Made by a program: the position numbers and the translations under genes
Part shown: piece after piece, positions 14,890 through 25,684 of the stretch
Layout of the letters: each line of letters opens with the position of its first letter
How positions within the stretch are numbered: position 1 is the first letter of the stretch
Notes under the pieces: model-generated
The model's database searches: none
The model's input: the letters and a program-made list of their open reading frames with translations, nothing else
What the model was told of the DNA's origin: nothing
Assembly: GCA_902470035.1 (NCBI GenBank)
Contig: CABREZ010000001.1
Location: 1 to 64,000 of the forward strand
Length of the DNA: 64,000 nt
Direction: 5' to 3'
Origin: an uncultured Streptococcus sp.
Lineage (GTDB): Bacteria; Bacillota; Bacilli; Lactobacillales; Streptococcaceae

Positions 14890-17800
14890 TTAGGATTTCC
14901 GACGAGCGAATTTTACTCTTCCGCCTAAGAAGCCTAACCCGAGTAGTCCGATCCAGGCTAAGAAACTTGCCTTCTCTGATCCTGTCTGTGGCAGTTTTTC
15001 TTGGGACGGCACAGGGTCCGGAGTTACGGCTTCTACCACAGGAGAAAGAGGAGTTTCTTTCGAAACCGTCGGTGTCAACAGCCGAGAAATTCCACTTTCT
15101 TTTTTATCTTCTGGTGGAAGGAGCTGTTTCGTTTCTTGTGAGTCTTCACTTGGACTTGTTGGTAGTGGCACATCCGGAATAATAGGAGCTTCTTCCGCTT
15201 CCTTCGTCCCGACTTCTGTAATTTGGTCCTGCGATTCCACTTCGACAAAGGCATCGACTTCTGTCCGAATTTCTTTGCCTTCTTCTTGTCGAACCTCGAT
15301 CAACTTCAATTTACGACCTACTTGCCCTGCTTGAAGGATCCGGCTTTCGCCCTTGGCTAAGCCCTTGTTCTCACGCGTTTGAAGATTGAATGGAATCTCC
15401 TCTGCTTCTATGAGAAGCTCTGGCTTTTCAAGAATCAAGTCCCGAACACCTTCGTCTGGACGTGTCTGCGTCAGCGGTTCATAATTGCGAGCATCTTCTA
15501 GGGTGGTTTCAAGGGCTTCCACTTGATTCGCTGCAGCAACCAAATCTGGTTGCTCTTGATTCAACAACTGAGTCAATTCAGTCAATTGATGTTGAATAGT
15601 CGGTTTGAGGGCTGCTTTCAAGCGATCGAGAGAAGTAGCCTTGATCTTTTCTACTCCTTCTTTGATAATCTGTTGTAGCTCTTCTTGACTGAGCAACTGA
15701 CTATCTTTTCCTGATAGGACAAACCGGTCTACCTGGATGGCTCTAGATGACTGAGGATCATTGAGGGCTGGATCTAGGTGCAAGCGTAGCTGGTGGTAGC
15801 CTTTTGCTAGGCCTTGCAGATTGACCAAACTCTGATCGAGTTTGCGTTGATCTCCGTAGCCACTGAAGTAATGATCGCCTTCGATCTCATAATCATGACC
15901 ACGCCCTTCTTCAAAGGCGATTTCTTTTCCGTCTAGGGTGACGCTGTAGAGACCATGACTTGGATCAACCACGCCTCGAACCTCCACTCCAGTTCCCTTA
16001 AAGGTGATGGTCACATCAATGTGTTTCTTGCCTTCCTCATCGGTCACTTGGTTAAAGCTAGACCAGGATTCTGTTCCATTTGAGAAGTTTTGATTGTCTG
16101 CCTCATGATGCCAACCTTGGCTGTAGTGCAGTTTTGGATCTTGGTCATCCACTTCTTTACGATTTTCTGGAAGCAGGTCCTCGTTCATCACTTGGACTGT
16201 CAGCTCTGGAATAAAGCCGACCAGACTTCCTTGATCCGGATGCAACAATTTGACCTTAAAGTCATAGACATCTGTCGCCTTGCCTGCAAAATCAAGGGTT
16301 GGGACTTGGACTGTTTTTTCTGTCTCTCCATCTGCAAACTCGAGAGTGACATTGGTATCTTTATAAACCTTGCCATGAACCCCTGTTCCTGGTTCTGTGA
16401 TTAATTTAAGACTAGCACTTCCTTTAGAGCCACCTTTTCTCTTGACGACGACTTGCGCTGGGTCGCCTTTCTTAACGGATAGGGTTGGCTGAGCAAACTC
16501 AAAGAGACCCTTTTCTTGGTTATTGAGGGCATAAATCCCTTCCGTTGCGATCGCATCTCCCTTGCTATTGACCAAGGTCAAGGTGTGGGATCCGGCTGCC
16601 AAGTCTGGCGTTTCATAGACCTTTTGGCTCCGTTTGCGGCTTGGGCTTTGGGTATTGACCGTCGCTAGCTTTTGGCCATCGACATAGACATCCATTTCCC
16701 CATGACCAGGGTCCACAGTTGCGACCACATAGGCCTTGGTGCCTTCAAACTGATAGGTCACCGAAGCTCCCTTTTCCTTGGTCCACATAGAGGTACCTCG
16801 AACGCCTTCTCCCTCTTCATTCCATTGGCTATTGGCCCGATCAGCAGTCCGGTCAGAATGATAGGCCAAACCAAGCGGATAGCCATCCGTTTCTTCAATG
16901 CTAGCTGGCGTCTTATAGACAGAGACGCCGTTCAAGATTGGAGTGGCTTGGGCATCGGTGATGGACACCCGGATATAGCGACTATCAACTGGTTGCCCTT
17001 TGATCAATCGGCGATATCCTACGGTTGAACCAGCCCCAAAAGGAACCCATTGACCATTCACAGCCACATCGATGGTAAAACCGGAAATCCGTTGGCCTTT
17101 CTCGATAGTTTCTTTGAGCTCTACAACATCAAAGTGTTGCTCTTTTCCAAGATCGAGGACAAAAGAGCCGGTCTTGGCATCATCTGCAGGTGCCCAACTG
17201 GTCTTTTCATCGCCATCTGTCAAATGGCTGGCTGAATAATGAGCATTGCGCCGTGTCGAGTCAGCTTCTACCAAAGCTCCTGCAGCATAGTTCACACTGT
17301 AGAGTTGGTCCAAGGTCTGGCGGAATTCTTTCAAACGGGCTACATCGGCATCCGCAAATTTCCCGTCTTGATTCGGTGGAATATTGAGCAGAAGCGGGGT
17401 GCCACGGCCGACCGATTTGAAGTAAATGTCCATCAATTCGCGTAAGGACTTAGGCTCTTGATTGTCATGGTAGAACCAGCCGGAGCGAATAGAGACATCG
17501 GCTTCTCCCACTGAGTATTGTTTCCCTTCTGGATCCCCGTGATTGAGGTAGCTATTGGATGGATTGTTGCGGATCTTATCTGGATTGACCTTTTGCCAAA
17601 CCGGATCTCCGGCAATCCCCTTTTCATTTCCGATCCAACGAACATTGGTTGGCTCAGCTGAGAAGATGGCAATATCTCCTTGGGCCTTGCGGATGGCATC
17701 AAACCACTTGTCGAAGGTATAGGTGACTTTTTGAGCCCCATCGCCACGCGCTCCATCCATCCAGACTTCCACGAACTTGCCCTTGTTTCCATATTTTGGA

Positions 17801-18579
17801 TCTTCAAGGATTTCTTTTAGCTGGTTGAGATAGTATTCGTTGTATTTGTCCTCTGTATCCACATGGTAGAGCGGGCTGTGAGCATCCCAAGGGGAGAGGT
17901 AGACACCCATATCCATGTCATACTTGCTGGCAGAAGCAGAAACTTCGGCTAGAACATCGCCTTTTCCTTCCTTCCAACTACTTTTGGCAATGGTATGGTC
18001 GGTGTATTTAGAAGGGTACAAGAGGAAGCCATCGTGGTGCTTGACGACCATGATGGTCCGTTTGAAGCCAGCATCTTTCAGGGTTTTGATCCACTGATCG
18101 GTATCCAGATGCTCTGGATAGAAATAATAAGGATCTTCTTGCCCATCTCCCCACTCACGATCGTAGTAGGTATTCATCCCAAAGTGAATGAAGGCTGCTA
18201 GTTCTTCGCGGTGGTATTGCATTTGGGCCTTGCTTGGAAGCGGTCCGTAATCCGCAATCTCAGGCTCCTCATCTAGAGAAGTGGCTGGTTGGGCTGCTTC
18301 TGTCCCTTGGCTGACTGCGCGGATTTCTTTCTCACTCGTTGCGGGTGAGGAATGTTCTGATTCTTCTTGGTGCTCTTTCACAGTTTTATCCTCCTCCCCT
18401 TGATGTTCGACATCACTTGTGTCGACTCGTTCTTCACGAGTCTCACTCCTCTCAGCTTGTTCCTCTGCATAACTGGTAGTGACTCCTAAAAAACAAGTCG
18501 CTACCACTACGGAGCAAACCCCTACTGAGAGTTTGCGAATGCCAAATCGATTTCTCTTATCAAATAATCTTTTTCCCAT
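14890..18579 (-). CDS. Cell-wall-anchored GH29 alpha-L-fucosidase
   Basis: The 1229-residue surface enzyme removes alpha-1,3/1,4-linked fucose from host glycans. In order: a YSIRK-type signal (FGIRKLSVGVCS, 13-40), an acidic linker, a GH29 catalytic domain (about 108-460) with the nucleophile Asp in VWMDGA (D275) and HHDGF, an F5/8-type carbohydrate-binding module (about 465-600), further beta-sandwiches including a Calx-beta-like one (about 720-820), a helical FIVAR-like segment, a G5 domain (about 1040-1120), and LPQTG plus membrane helix and ARRKS tail for sortase. It follows bgaA by 105 bp and is probably cotranscribed. The start ATG has AAAGGA upstream. Confidence 0.93.
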   Translation of the reverse strand: MGKRLFDKRNRFGIRKLSVGVCSVVVATCFLGVTTSYAEEQAERSETREERVDTSDVEHQGEEDKTVKEHQEESEHSSPATSEKEIRAVSQGTEAAQPATSLDEEPEIADYGPLPSKAQMQYHREELAAFIHFGMNTYYDREWGDGQEDPYYFYPEHLDTDQWIKTLKDAGFKRTIMVVKHHDGFLLYPSKYTDHTIAKSSWKEGKGDVLAEVSASASKYDMDMGVYLSPWDAHSPLYHVDTEDKYNEYYLNQLKEILEDPKYGNKGKFVEVWMDGARGDGAQKVTYTFDKWFDAIRKAQGDIAIFSAEPTNVRWIGNEKGIAGDPVWQKVNPDKIRNNPSNSYLNHGDPEGKQYSVGEADVSIRSGWFYHDNQEPKSLRELMDIYFKSVGRGTPLLLNIPPNQDGKFADADVARLKEFRQTLDQLYSVNYAAGALVEADSTRRNAHYSASHLTDGDEKTSWAPADDAKTGSFVLDLGKEQHFDVVELKETIEKGQRISGFTIDVAVNGQWVPFGAGSTVGYRRLIKGQPVDSRYIRVSITDAQATPILNGVSVYKTPASIEETDGYPLGLAYHSDRTADRANSQWNEEGEGVRGTSMWTKEKGASVTYQFEGTKAYVVATVDPGHGEMDVYVDGQKLATVNTQSPSRKRSQKVYETPDLAAGSHTLTLVNSKGDAIATEGIYALNNQEKGLFEFAQPTLSVKKGDPAQVVVKRKGGSKGSASLKLITEPGTGVHGKVYKDTNVTLEFADGETEKTVQVPTLDFAGKATDVYDFKVKLLHPDQGSLVGFIPELTVQVMNEDLLPENRKEVDDQDPKLHYSQGWHHEADNQNFSNGTESWSSFNQVTDEEGKKHIDVTITFKGTGVEVRGVVDPSHGLYSVTLDGKEIAFEEGRGHDYEIEGDHYFSGYGDQRKLDQSLVNLQGLAKGYHQLRLHLDPALNDPQSSRAIQVDRFVLSGKDSQLLSQEELQQIIKEGVEKIKATSLDRLKAALKPTIQHQLTELTQLLNQEQPDLVAAANQVEALETTLEDARNYEPLTQTRPDEGVRDLILEKPELLIEAEEIPFNLQTRENKGLAKGESRILQAGQVGRKLKLIEVRQEEGKEIRTEVDAFVEVESQDQITEVGTKEAEEAPIIPDVPLPTSPSEDSQETKQLLPPEDKKESGISRLLTPTVSKETPLSPVVEAVTPDPVPSQEKLPQTGSEKASFLAWIGLLGLGFLGGRVKFARRKS

Positions 18580-18606
18580 ATTCCATTCCTTTATGTCATC
18601 AGGTAA

Positions 18607-18632
18607 AGAGGGTGGAGACTCCCCCATCCTCT
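18607..18632 (-). promoter_or_regulatory. Hairpin between bgaA and the fucosidase gene
   Basis: On the minus strand an 8-of-9-bp stem AGAGGATGG / CCACCCTCT is followed by only TTT. It could partly terminate bgaA transcripts or protect the end of a processed mRNA, leaving some read-through into the fucosidase gene. No clear separate promoter is seen for the latter. Confidence 0.5.
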
Positions 18633-18684
18633 TTCTGTTACCTGTGAATTTTTCACCGTATGTTTACTGATTTATCCAGCTTTT

Positions 18685-21600
18685 TTACTTGGCCTTATCG
18701 GCTCTTTTTTTCTTATCATCCAGCACAGCACCGGCAAGTCCTGCTGCTAGGAGACCTGCAACGAGACTTGCGACACTTTCGTCTGATCCTGTATCTGGCA
18801 AGGAAGCTTGCGCAGCGGTCACAGCCACTTTCACCCCTTCCTCATGTAAGTCTGAGACTACTGAGGATGATAGTGCTTGAGGATTTGCAAGAGGCTCCTT
18901 GGTACCGACTTCGATAATTTCAGCTAGAGCTTCTGACTCGACCAGACTGTTGATCACTGTACGAGTCTCAACCCCATTTTCTTGCGAAACTTGTACAAAA
19001 TGAAGCTTACGACCTTTGCGTCCTGCTTGAACTACTCTCTGTTCACCCTTCAGTAACTGATCGTTTGGACGCTCTTGGTTGGCAAATTCAAGCTCTTCTG
19101 CCTCTATGACAAGTTCTGGTTTACTGTGAACCAAGTTCTTCACGCCTTCTTCAGGAACGGCTGTACCTGGAGGCGTTGGCTTGTCACTAGGATTTTCCAC
19201 TGGAACTTCCTTGGTGCCGACTTCTGTGATCTCTGCTACTGGTTCTACCTCGACAAAAGCATCGACTTCCTTACGAGATTCCACTCCATTTTCTTGTGAT
19301 ACTTCTACAAGATGGAGCTTGCGTCCTACTTGGCCTTCTTGCACCAGCTTCTTCTCACCTTTCGGCAGGCTATCATTTGGACGTTCTTCACGCGCAAAAT
19401 CAAGTTCCTCTGCCTCAATGATGAGCTCTGACTTCGTATGGACCAAATTCTTCACACCATCTTCAGGAATAGCGGTTCCTGTAGGTGCTTTTGCTATGAG
19501 TGAGATTTGATATACTTTTTCTAGCTTGCCATCTTCTGAGACAACCTTGACAAGAACCGGAGCATTGGCACTTTTAGCATCCACGACCGTAACGGCTGTT
19601 CCATTCTTGCCTTGTGCTGAAACGATTGGACGTTCTCCCTCATACTCTAGATGATAATCTGTCACCTCTGGTTTAAAACCTTCTAGGTCTTTGCCATTCA
19701 CTTGGATCGTGACATCAGTTGTTGCTTGGGCCTCTTCTGTTGGGGCATAGGCACTCAATTCAACGATTCCAATTCCTTTTAGATTTTCATCACGGACCAT
19801 TCTTAAACGGATGGCTTTGGTTCTGATTTCGTTGAAGCTGAGGTTAGAGATATAACCAGGTTCAAAGGCATAATCCAAGCTATACGGGATTTCTTCCCAG
19901 TTAGAGGCCTTGTTAAATGGATGATCTGGAAGATTTTTCAGATTGCCGTAATCATCTGGGACATCGAAGTCTGGACCAATGTAGCGTTCAAGAACAGTTT
20001 TCGTTGGCAGACCTGTTTCCTGATCTGCAAAGAAGTCGACCGCTACTTTATTGACTAAGCGCTCTGTTACTTGACCATTTTTCTTGAAGATGAGACCAGC
20101 AAACACTTCGGTTTGATCCGGCTCTCTCTTCCAGTTGGTCCAACGGTAGTACTCGTTGTAGCCACCATCATTGATGTAATCGATATAGTCGATTTGATTT
20201 GGATCGAGATCGTTGGTTTCACTAGCAAATGCTCTGGTATCCTCTGCATTGTAGTCACGGTTCACAGAGAGGATTTCTCCGGTTTTTTCTGACACCCGGA
20301 CGGTCAGCTGAGCTGTCAGATCATAGCCGAGGACTTTTCCTTCTAACGTGAAGCTACCTTCATGAGAAAGTGCATCAGCTGGGATAGCCTGCCAGTCCAC
20401 CGTCAGTTCCTTGCGTTCATAACCTGTGCCCCCTTTGAAGTAGACACCTACTGTAGATGGTAGAGCTAGATCTTGACCGACTTTCACAAAACGTCTGCCT
20501 GCTTCTACTGCTACTGGGGCAGCTTGTTGCAGTTTTTCTGCATCACTTGTGAGATGGAGGCGGTATTCTTGTAAGATAGTACCATCTTCCGCTTTATGGA
20601 CGACACGGATTGGCTCACCTTCATGGACGCTTGGCACAACCGTTGCAAGACCGTGATGGCTAGCTGTCGCTTCCACTTGTGGATAAGCCCGATCACGCGC
20701 ATCGATGTAGTAATCGGTCACACTTGGATTAACTCCTGGCAAAACCTCACCGTTGACACGAATGGTCACCTGGCTCTTTTCTTCTGCCGCAACCTTATTG
20801 GCAAATACCTGAATCTCTGAAATAGAGCTTCCACGTTTACCTTCTGGTGTCTTCATACGGATCCGAACGGCATAGGTGTCGACTTTATCAAAACTAAAAT
20901 GATTCATCTTGCCAGCTGTCACTGCTTCTTGAACACTTAGGTTGCTGACTTCTTTCCAGTTGGCTGGGTTGTTAAATGGATGGTCTGTTTCGTCTTTGAC
21001 GCGATTTGGATTGCTTGGTACTGTTGGGATTTGCTCCCCTACATAGTACTCAATAACATATTCACTTGGAGCCCCAACGCCGTGGTCTTCATGGAAACCA
21101 ACATGGAGGTTGTCCACTGCTCGCTTGGTCAAGATACCAGAATCTCCAAACAAGATACCGACAGAATCTTCCGCATTGTCACGGCCCCAGTTGGTCCAAC
21201 GGTTGGCTGGAGCATCGGTAAAGGAAATGACTTTGTCATTGACCTTAGCAACTGGATCTGCATCATTAGAGTCACTTGCAAAGGCGAGTGGCAAGACTGA
21301 GCCTGTCCATTGCTCTGCTACGTTGGCTCCCTTGACTGTGTTTGCGGAAACACGGATATGGAGACGGGTTGGAAGGTTGGTTCCTTCTACACGACCGGAG
21401 ATAACAACTTCTCCTTCTTGGGCCAAGAGTTGCGGATCGACAGCATCCCAAGCTACCTTGGCAGCATAGGTCTTGCCATTAGAGTGATAGGTACGCACGC
21501 TTTCTGGAAGAGCTGGTTTTTCTCCGACTGGCGTTGTCGTGCTAACTTCTTCTACAGCGATAATGCCTTCAACTGTGACTTGGGCCTGGGCTTCTTTCTC

Positions 21601-24600
21601 CACACCCTCTACATGACCTGTGACTGTAAAGCTATGGTAATCCTTGACTTGATCTGCTGTTACGGCATCCCAGGTCACACGTTTTTCTTTCGGGAATCCC
21701 TTATCATACTCGACCAAGACTGTCTCTGGAAGAACTGGCAACACGTTTCGATCGGTGCTGATCCGTACAGGACGCACCTTAACAACTGTCTTTTCTTCAG
21801 GATTTGGCGTGATGGTAAAGCTGATTTCTCCTGTCTGTCCCTGGAAGCTAGCTTGTAAATGAACCAAGCCTGCTTCTCGCAGTTCCAAACCTTTCTTGCT
21901 TACGACTGCTTTTCCTTGACTTCCCGCTGCTGTTGCCACATCGATTTGATCTGCTTGGAGACTAGCCACACTGCCATCTTGGTAATGAGCAATGACATCA
22001 AGCGTTACTGTTTGGTCTTCCTTGAGTTCTTGCCCTTCTGGCAGACGCAATTCTAGGCGCTGGATCTGTGGACTTTCTTCTTGGAATTGCACCACATAGG
22101 TCTGAACAGCTCCCGTATCCTGAGCAGTCACAAAGATTTGAGCTTTCAAACCATTTTCACGACTAGCTTGTAGGACCGTCACTTGGGCATTTTCTGCACT
22201 TGCTGTGACTTGACCAGGCTCTTGCCCATAAGCCAATGGGCGGAAAATAGTATGGTTGCCACTGCCAAATTTTGGAAGGGCTACTCCATCTAGCTGTACT
22301 GTTGGTTTCTTAGCCTTGCTGACTGTTCCACCAGCAACCACCAGAGTCGCTTGGACTGCTTCCCCATTGCCTAGGAGACCTGTAGCCTTCAAGCGAGCAC
22401 CTGGTGTGGACAACTGATCTTCTTGACCAGCTTCCAAGGTCCATTGATCAACTTCATAGCTAACTGTCCGGCCATCTGTGAAGACCAATTGCACAGTCTT
22501 ATCCACTGTCGCTAGATCTGCTCCCTGCGGGATTTGTTTGATGACTGGAAGGACTTGCTCCACACCGATCACATCGACTAGAGCTTCGATCGTCCGTCCT
22601 TGAACATGACCTGTCACACGAACTTGGCCAGCACGACTATAGTCTGCCGCATCCCATTCGACGGCTTCTTCTTGGGCCTTGCCATCACTATAAACAACAG
22701 ATACGTGACTTGGAAGTTCAGGATTTTGTCCCAAGTACACTTTAGTTCGAACCGGTTCGACTCCCAAGACAGAGCGTTCTTCCTGGTCCTTCTTACCAGT
22801 AAAGAGGCTGACTTGGTCTGACTGCAAGCGGTCTGAGTCTGCATACAGGGTAAAGGCACCTGCTTGCTCAGTCGATTTGACAATGACAACCCCTTTGCCG
22901 TTAAAGGCCCGACGTTGCCATGAGCCATCTTCCTGTGCTTTGTAGCGTTCCCGGCTAGCTTGTTCCCCGTTGTCGACACCGACAATTTGGCCTTGGCCAT
23001 GCAAATGGAAATGCACCAAGTTATTGGCAGTTGGTACGACACGGCCTGCTTCATCGACGATTTCATAGGTAATATAAGTCAAATCCTTGCCGTCTGCCGC
23101 AATGGCGTGTTCTTCTTTCAATAGACGAACACCGGCTGGCTTCCCAGCTGTTTCAATCTGATCGCGGGCAATCACTTCTCCTGCTTCGTTGCGGGCAATA
23201 GCTTCCACCTTACCTGGCACATAAGGAACCAACCACTCTAGATAGAGTTCATCCGGATTTGCCCCTTCTTGGTAAGTCCGGCCATCTGCTGTGGTCTTCT
23301 TGGTAAAGGTCTTGACTCCTTGTGATTCCCCATTGACAATCAATTCCACACTGTGGGCATTGGAGAAGGCACGAACAGGAATCCGACCTTCTTCATTCAT
23401 GACACGATTGGCTAATTCTGGATTGTCCCAGTTCCAATGTGGTAAAAGATGGACCATTGGATGTTTTTCAGCTGACAACCATTGACTTTGGTAAAGGTAA
23501 AAATCATTCTTTGGAAGGCCGGCAGTATCGACAATACCGAAATAAGAACTTTTCACAGGTGTGTCATTTTGGTTGTGCCATGGTGTTGGCTCACCGATAT
23601 AATCGGTACCTGTCCAGATAAATTGACCTGCATAACCGGCATGATCACGGTCAAAGGTCCAAGAGGCTGTCGCTGTCCGACCCCAACCAACCCGGTCATT
23701 GCCGTAGTCTGATTGTTCATAGTGGCGGTCTTCTTGGTTGCTTCCGACCCATTCTCTTTCAGGATGGTAGTAAGAGCCCCGTGTCCGCGTTGCAGAAGAG
23801 GTTTCAGAACCATAAATGAGCCAGTTTGGATGTTTAGCTCGTAGGCTTTCGTAGTTGGCCTCTGAATAGTTAAATCCAACTGCATCAAGCTCTGCGGCTA
23901 CCTTTTCATGGCCTCCCGAACCATCACCAAAGCGGAATTTGTCAGCTCCCATGGTGACATAGCGGGTTGTATCCACTTCCTTGATGGTCTTGACCAACCG
24001 ACGAACGGTTGCGACAGACTTATCAGATCCATCTGCTTCACCGACTTCGTTACCGATTGACCACATCACAATAGAAGGATTGTTCTTGCCTCGCTCTACC
24101 ATGGTCCGAAGGTCATAGTCAGACCACTTATCCCCTTTACGAGCTTCTGGATGTGTTGCATCCTTTTCAAAGAATCGACCGTAATCGTATTGCTTCTTGC
24201 CACCATACCAGGTATCAAAGGCTTCTTCTTGGACCATCAAGCCCAACTCAGCAGCAATTTGCAGGGTTTGTTCACTCGCTGGGTTGTGGGTCGTCCGGAT
24301 GGCATTGACCCCCATGTCCTTCATCTGTTTGAGACGGCGGTATTCAGCCTTGTAATTTTCCTCAGCTCCGAGGGCCCCATGGTCATGGTGAAGGGAAACA
24401 CCGTGGAATTTCGTAGCCACCCCGTTAAGGAAGAAGCCCCCTTCTGGTGTCCAATTGAGATAGCGATAACCAAAGCGTTCCTTTTGCACATCGACCAATT
24501 GCGAATCCCGATAAACCCGTGTATACAGAGTATAAAGGGCTGGGTTATTGGTTTTGACATCCCAGAGTGTTGGTTTTTCAACATGAAGGGTATGAGACAG

Positions 24601-25656
24601 GTTGATCTCTTGACCAGCCAAAACGGATTGCACTTCACTGCGCACCTTTTCACTGACCACTTGACCATTTTGATCGACGATTTCGTATTCCGCATACACA
24701 CTGTGGGCTTGATCATCTTGGTTGACAATACGACTCTTCACAAGAGTATCGACTGCCCCATTCTGTTGTTCTTCTAATTTTGGACTCGTGATAGTGGTCC
24801 CATACTTAGCCACATGAACCTTGTCCGTCACACTGAGTTTGACATCTCGATAAATCCCACTTCCAGAATACCAACGACTACTTGGTTGTTGGTTGACCAC
24901 ATGAACCGCGATGGTGTTTTCACTTCCATCCGCATTTAAATAAGGGGTAATATCATAAGAAAAGGCATTGTAGCCATTTGGATAATGACCTACAAATTGT
25001 CCGTTTACATAGACTTTCGAATCCATGTAAACTCCACCAAATTCCAAGCGGACTTTCTTATCTAGATCTTTGTCATCCAAACGGAAGGTCTTGCGATACC
25101 AAGCATCCCCACCGTTTAATTGTCCCCCTTCATTTTGAGCCGGAGAATTGTGATCGAAGTCAAAGAAGATTGACCAATCGTGTGGCAAATCTAATTTTTT
25201 CCAGTTTTTGACATCCACCTGGCGACCTTCTGCACCAGGAGCTGCATTTAACTTGAAATACCAGTCCTTGTTAAAATCTCGTTCGCGATCTTGCACCATG
25301 TCCTCCGCTGCTTGTTTTTGATCCTTCGCAGCCTCTTCAGTAGCCCCAGCAGAACGTTCACTTGTTTGAGGTTCCACCTGTGGCTTTTCGATTTCGCTCT
25401 CATTTCTTTCAGTAGTAATCACAGCAGGTGCCTCTATGGTTGTTGAAGCTTTATCACTTGTCCCAACTTCTCCATTCGTCACCTCTGACGCTTCCCTTGT
25501 GGCTGTCAGCTCCTCTTCTGTTACAGCTCTTCCTTCTTCTTCAGCTAAGACAGATGGAGCTCCAAAAAAAGATACACCGATTAAAACAGAACAAGCTCCA
25601 ACCGCGAGCTTGAGAATACTAAATACACTGCGCTTTTCAAAAAAAGACTTTCCCAT
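18685..25656 (-). CDS. bgaA: BgaA-type cell-wall-anchored beta-galactosidase
   Basis: The 2323-residue surface GH2 enzyme releases beta-1,4-galactose from N-glycans and lactosamine. In order: YSIRK-type signal (about 10-38), GH2 sugar-binding, Ig-like and TIM-barrel domains (about 125-730) with acid/base E537 in SIGNEVGE and nucleophile E618 in YGSETS; the 81-residue gap equals that in pneumococcal BgaA as I recall it. Bacterial Ig-like repeats follow, then two CBM71-like modules (RWTNWGRD and RWTNWKRE), two G5 domains, and LPDTG with sortase tail. The ATG at 25656 has GGAGG 6 bases upstream. A cre site lies in its leader. CBM71 also makes BgaA an adhesin. Confidence 0.95.
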   Translation of the reverse strand: MGKSFFEKRSVFSILKLAVGACSVLIGVSFFGAPSVLAEEEGRAVTEEELTATREASEVTNGEVGTSDKASTTIEAPAVITTERNESEIEKPQVEPQTSERSAGATEEAAKDQKQAAEDMVQDRERDFNKDWYFKLNAAPGAEGRQVDVKNWKKLDLPHDWSIFFDFDHNSPAQNEGGQLNGGDAWYRKTFRLDDKDLDKKVRLEFGGVYMDSKVYVNGQFVGHYPNGYNAFSYDITPYLNADGSENTIAVHVVNQQPSSRWYSGSGIYRDVKLSVTDKVHVAKYGTTITSPKLEEQQNGAVDTLVKSRIVNQDDQAHSVYAEYEIVDQNGQVVSEKVRSEVQSVLAGQEINLSHTLHVEKPTLWDVKTNNPALYTLYTRVYRDSQLVDVQKERFGYRYLNWTPEGGFFLNGVATKFHGVSLHHDHGALGAEENYKAEYRRLKQMKDMGVNAIRTTHNPASEQTLQIAAELGLMVQEEAFDTWYGGKKQYDYGRFFEKDATHPEARKGDKWSDYDLRTMVERGKNNPSIVMWSIGNEVGEADGSDKSVATVRRLVKTIKEVDTTRYVTMGADKFRFGDGSGGHEKVAAELDAVGFNYSEANYESLRAKHPNWLIYGSETSSATRTRGSYYHPEREWVGSNQEDRHYEQSDYGNDRVGWGRTATASWTFDRDHAGYAGQFIWTGTDYIGEPTPWHNQNDTPVKSSYFGIVDTAGLPKNDFYLYQSQWLSAEKHPMVHLLPHWNWDNPELANRVMNEEGRIPVRAFSNAHSVELIVNGESQGVKTFTKKTTADGRTYQEGANPDELYLEWLVPYVPGKVEAIARNEAGEVIARDQIETAGKPAGVRLLKEEHAIAADGKDLTYITYEIVDEAGRVVPTANNLVHFHLHGQGQIVGVDNGEQASRERYKAQEDGSWQRRAFNGKGVVIVKSTEQAGAFTLYADSDRLQSDQVSLFTGKKDQEERSVLGVEPVRTKVYLGQNPELPSHVSVVYSDGKAQEEAVEWDAADYSRAGQVRVTGHVQGRTIEALVDVIGVEQVLPVIKQIPQGADLATVDKTVQLVFTDGRTVSYEVDQWTLEAGQEDQLSTPGARLKATGLLGNGEAVQATLVVAGGTVSKAKKPTVQLDGVALPKFGSGNHTIFRPLAYGQEPGQVTASAENAQVTVLQASRENGLKAQIFVTAQDTGAVQTYVVQFQEESPQIQRLELRLPEGQELKEDQTVTLDVIAHYQDGSVASLQADQIDVATAAGSQGKAVVSKKGLELREAGLVHLQASFQGQTGEISFTITPNPEEKTVVKVRPVRISTDRNVLPVLPETVLVEYDKGFPKEKRVTWDAVTADQVKDYHSFTVTGHVEGVEKEAQAQVTVEGIIAVEEVSTTTPVGEKPALPESVRTYHSNGKTYAAKVAWDAVDPQLLAQEGEVVISGRVEGTNLPTRLHIRVSANTVKGANVAEQWTGSVLPLAFASDSNDADPVAKVNDKVISFTDAPANRWTNWGRDNAEDSVGILFGDSGILTKRAVDNLHVGFHEDHGVGAPSEYVIEYYVGEQIPTVPSNPNRVKDETDHPFNNPANWKEVSNLSVQEAVTAGKMNHFSFDKVDTYAVRIRMKTPEGKRGSSISEIQVFANKVAAEEKSQVTIRVNGEVLPGVNPSVTDYYIDARDRAYPQVEATASHHGLATVVPSVHEGEPIRVVHKAEDGTILQEYRLHLTSDAEKLQQAAPVAVEAGRRFVKVGQDLALPSTVGVYFKGGTGYERKELTVDWQAIPADALSHEGSFTLEGKVLGYDLTAQLTVRVSEKTGEILSVNRDYNAEDTRAFASETNDLDPNQIDYIDYINDGGYNEYYRWTNWKREPDQTEVFAGLIFKKNGQVTERLVNKVAVDFFADQETGLPTKTVLERYIGPDFDVPDDYGNLKNLPDHPFNKASNWEEIPYSLDYAFEPGYISNLSFNEIRTKAIRLRMVRDENLKGIGIVELSAYAPTEEAQATTDVTIQVNGKDLEGFKPEVTDYHLEYEGERPIVSAQGKNGTAVTVVDAKSANAPVLVKVVSEDGKLEKVYQISLIAKAPTGTAIPEDGVKNLVHTKSELIIEAEELDFAREERPNDSLPKGEKKLVQEGQVGRKLHLVEVSQENGVESRKEVDAFVEVEPVAEITEVGTKEVPVENPSDKPTPPGTAVPEEGVKNLVHSKPELVIEAEELEFANQERPNDQLLKGEQRVVQAGRKGRKLHFVQVSQENGVETRTVINSLVESEALAEIIEVGTKEPLANPQALSSSVVSDLHEEGVKVAVTAAQASLPDTGSDESVASLVAGLLAAGLAGAVLDDKKKRADKAK

Positions 25657-25684
25657 ATTTAACCTCCATTTAAACAATTAATAT

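Noticed and set aside
24151..24777. 208-residue plus-strand open frame opposite bgaA
   Set aside because: It lies entirely inside the well-supported GH2 domain gene, has no ribosome site, and its length follows from codon bias on the opposite strand.
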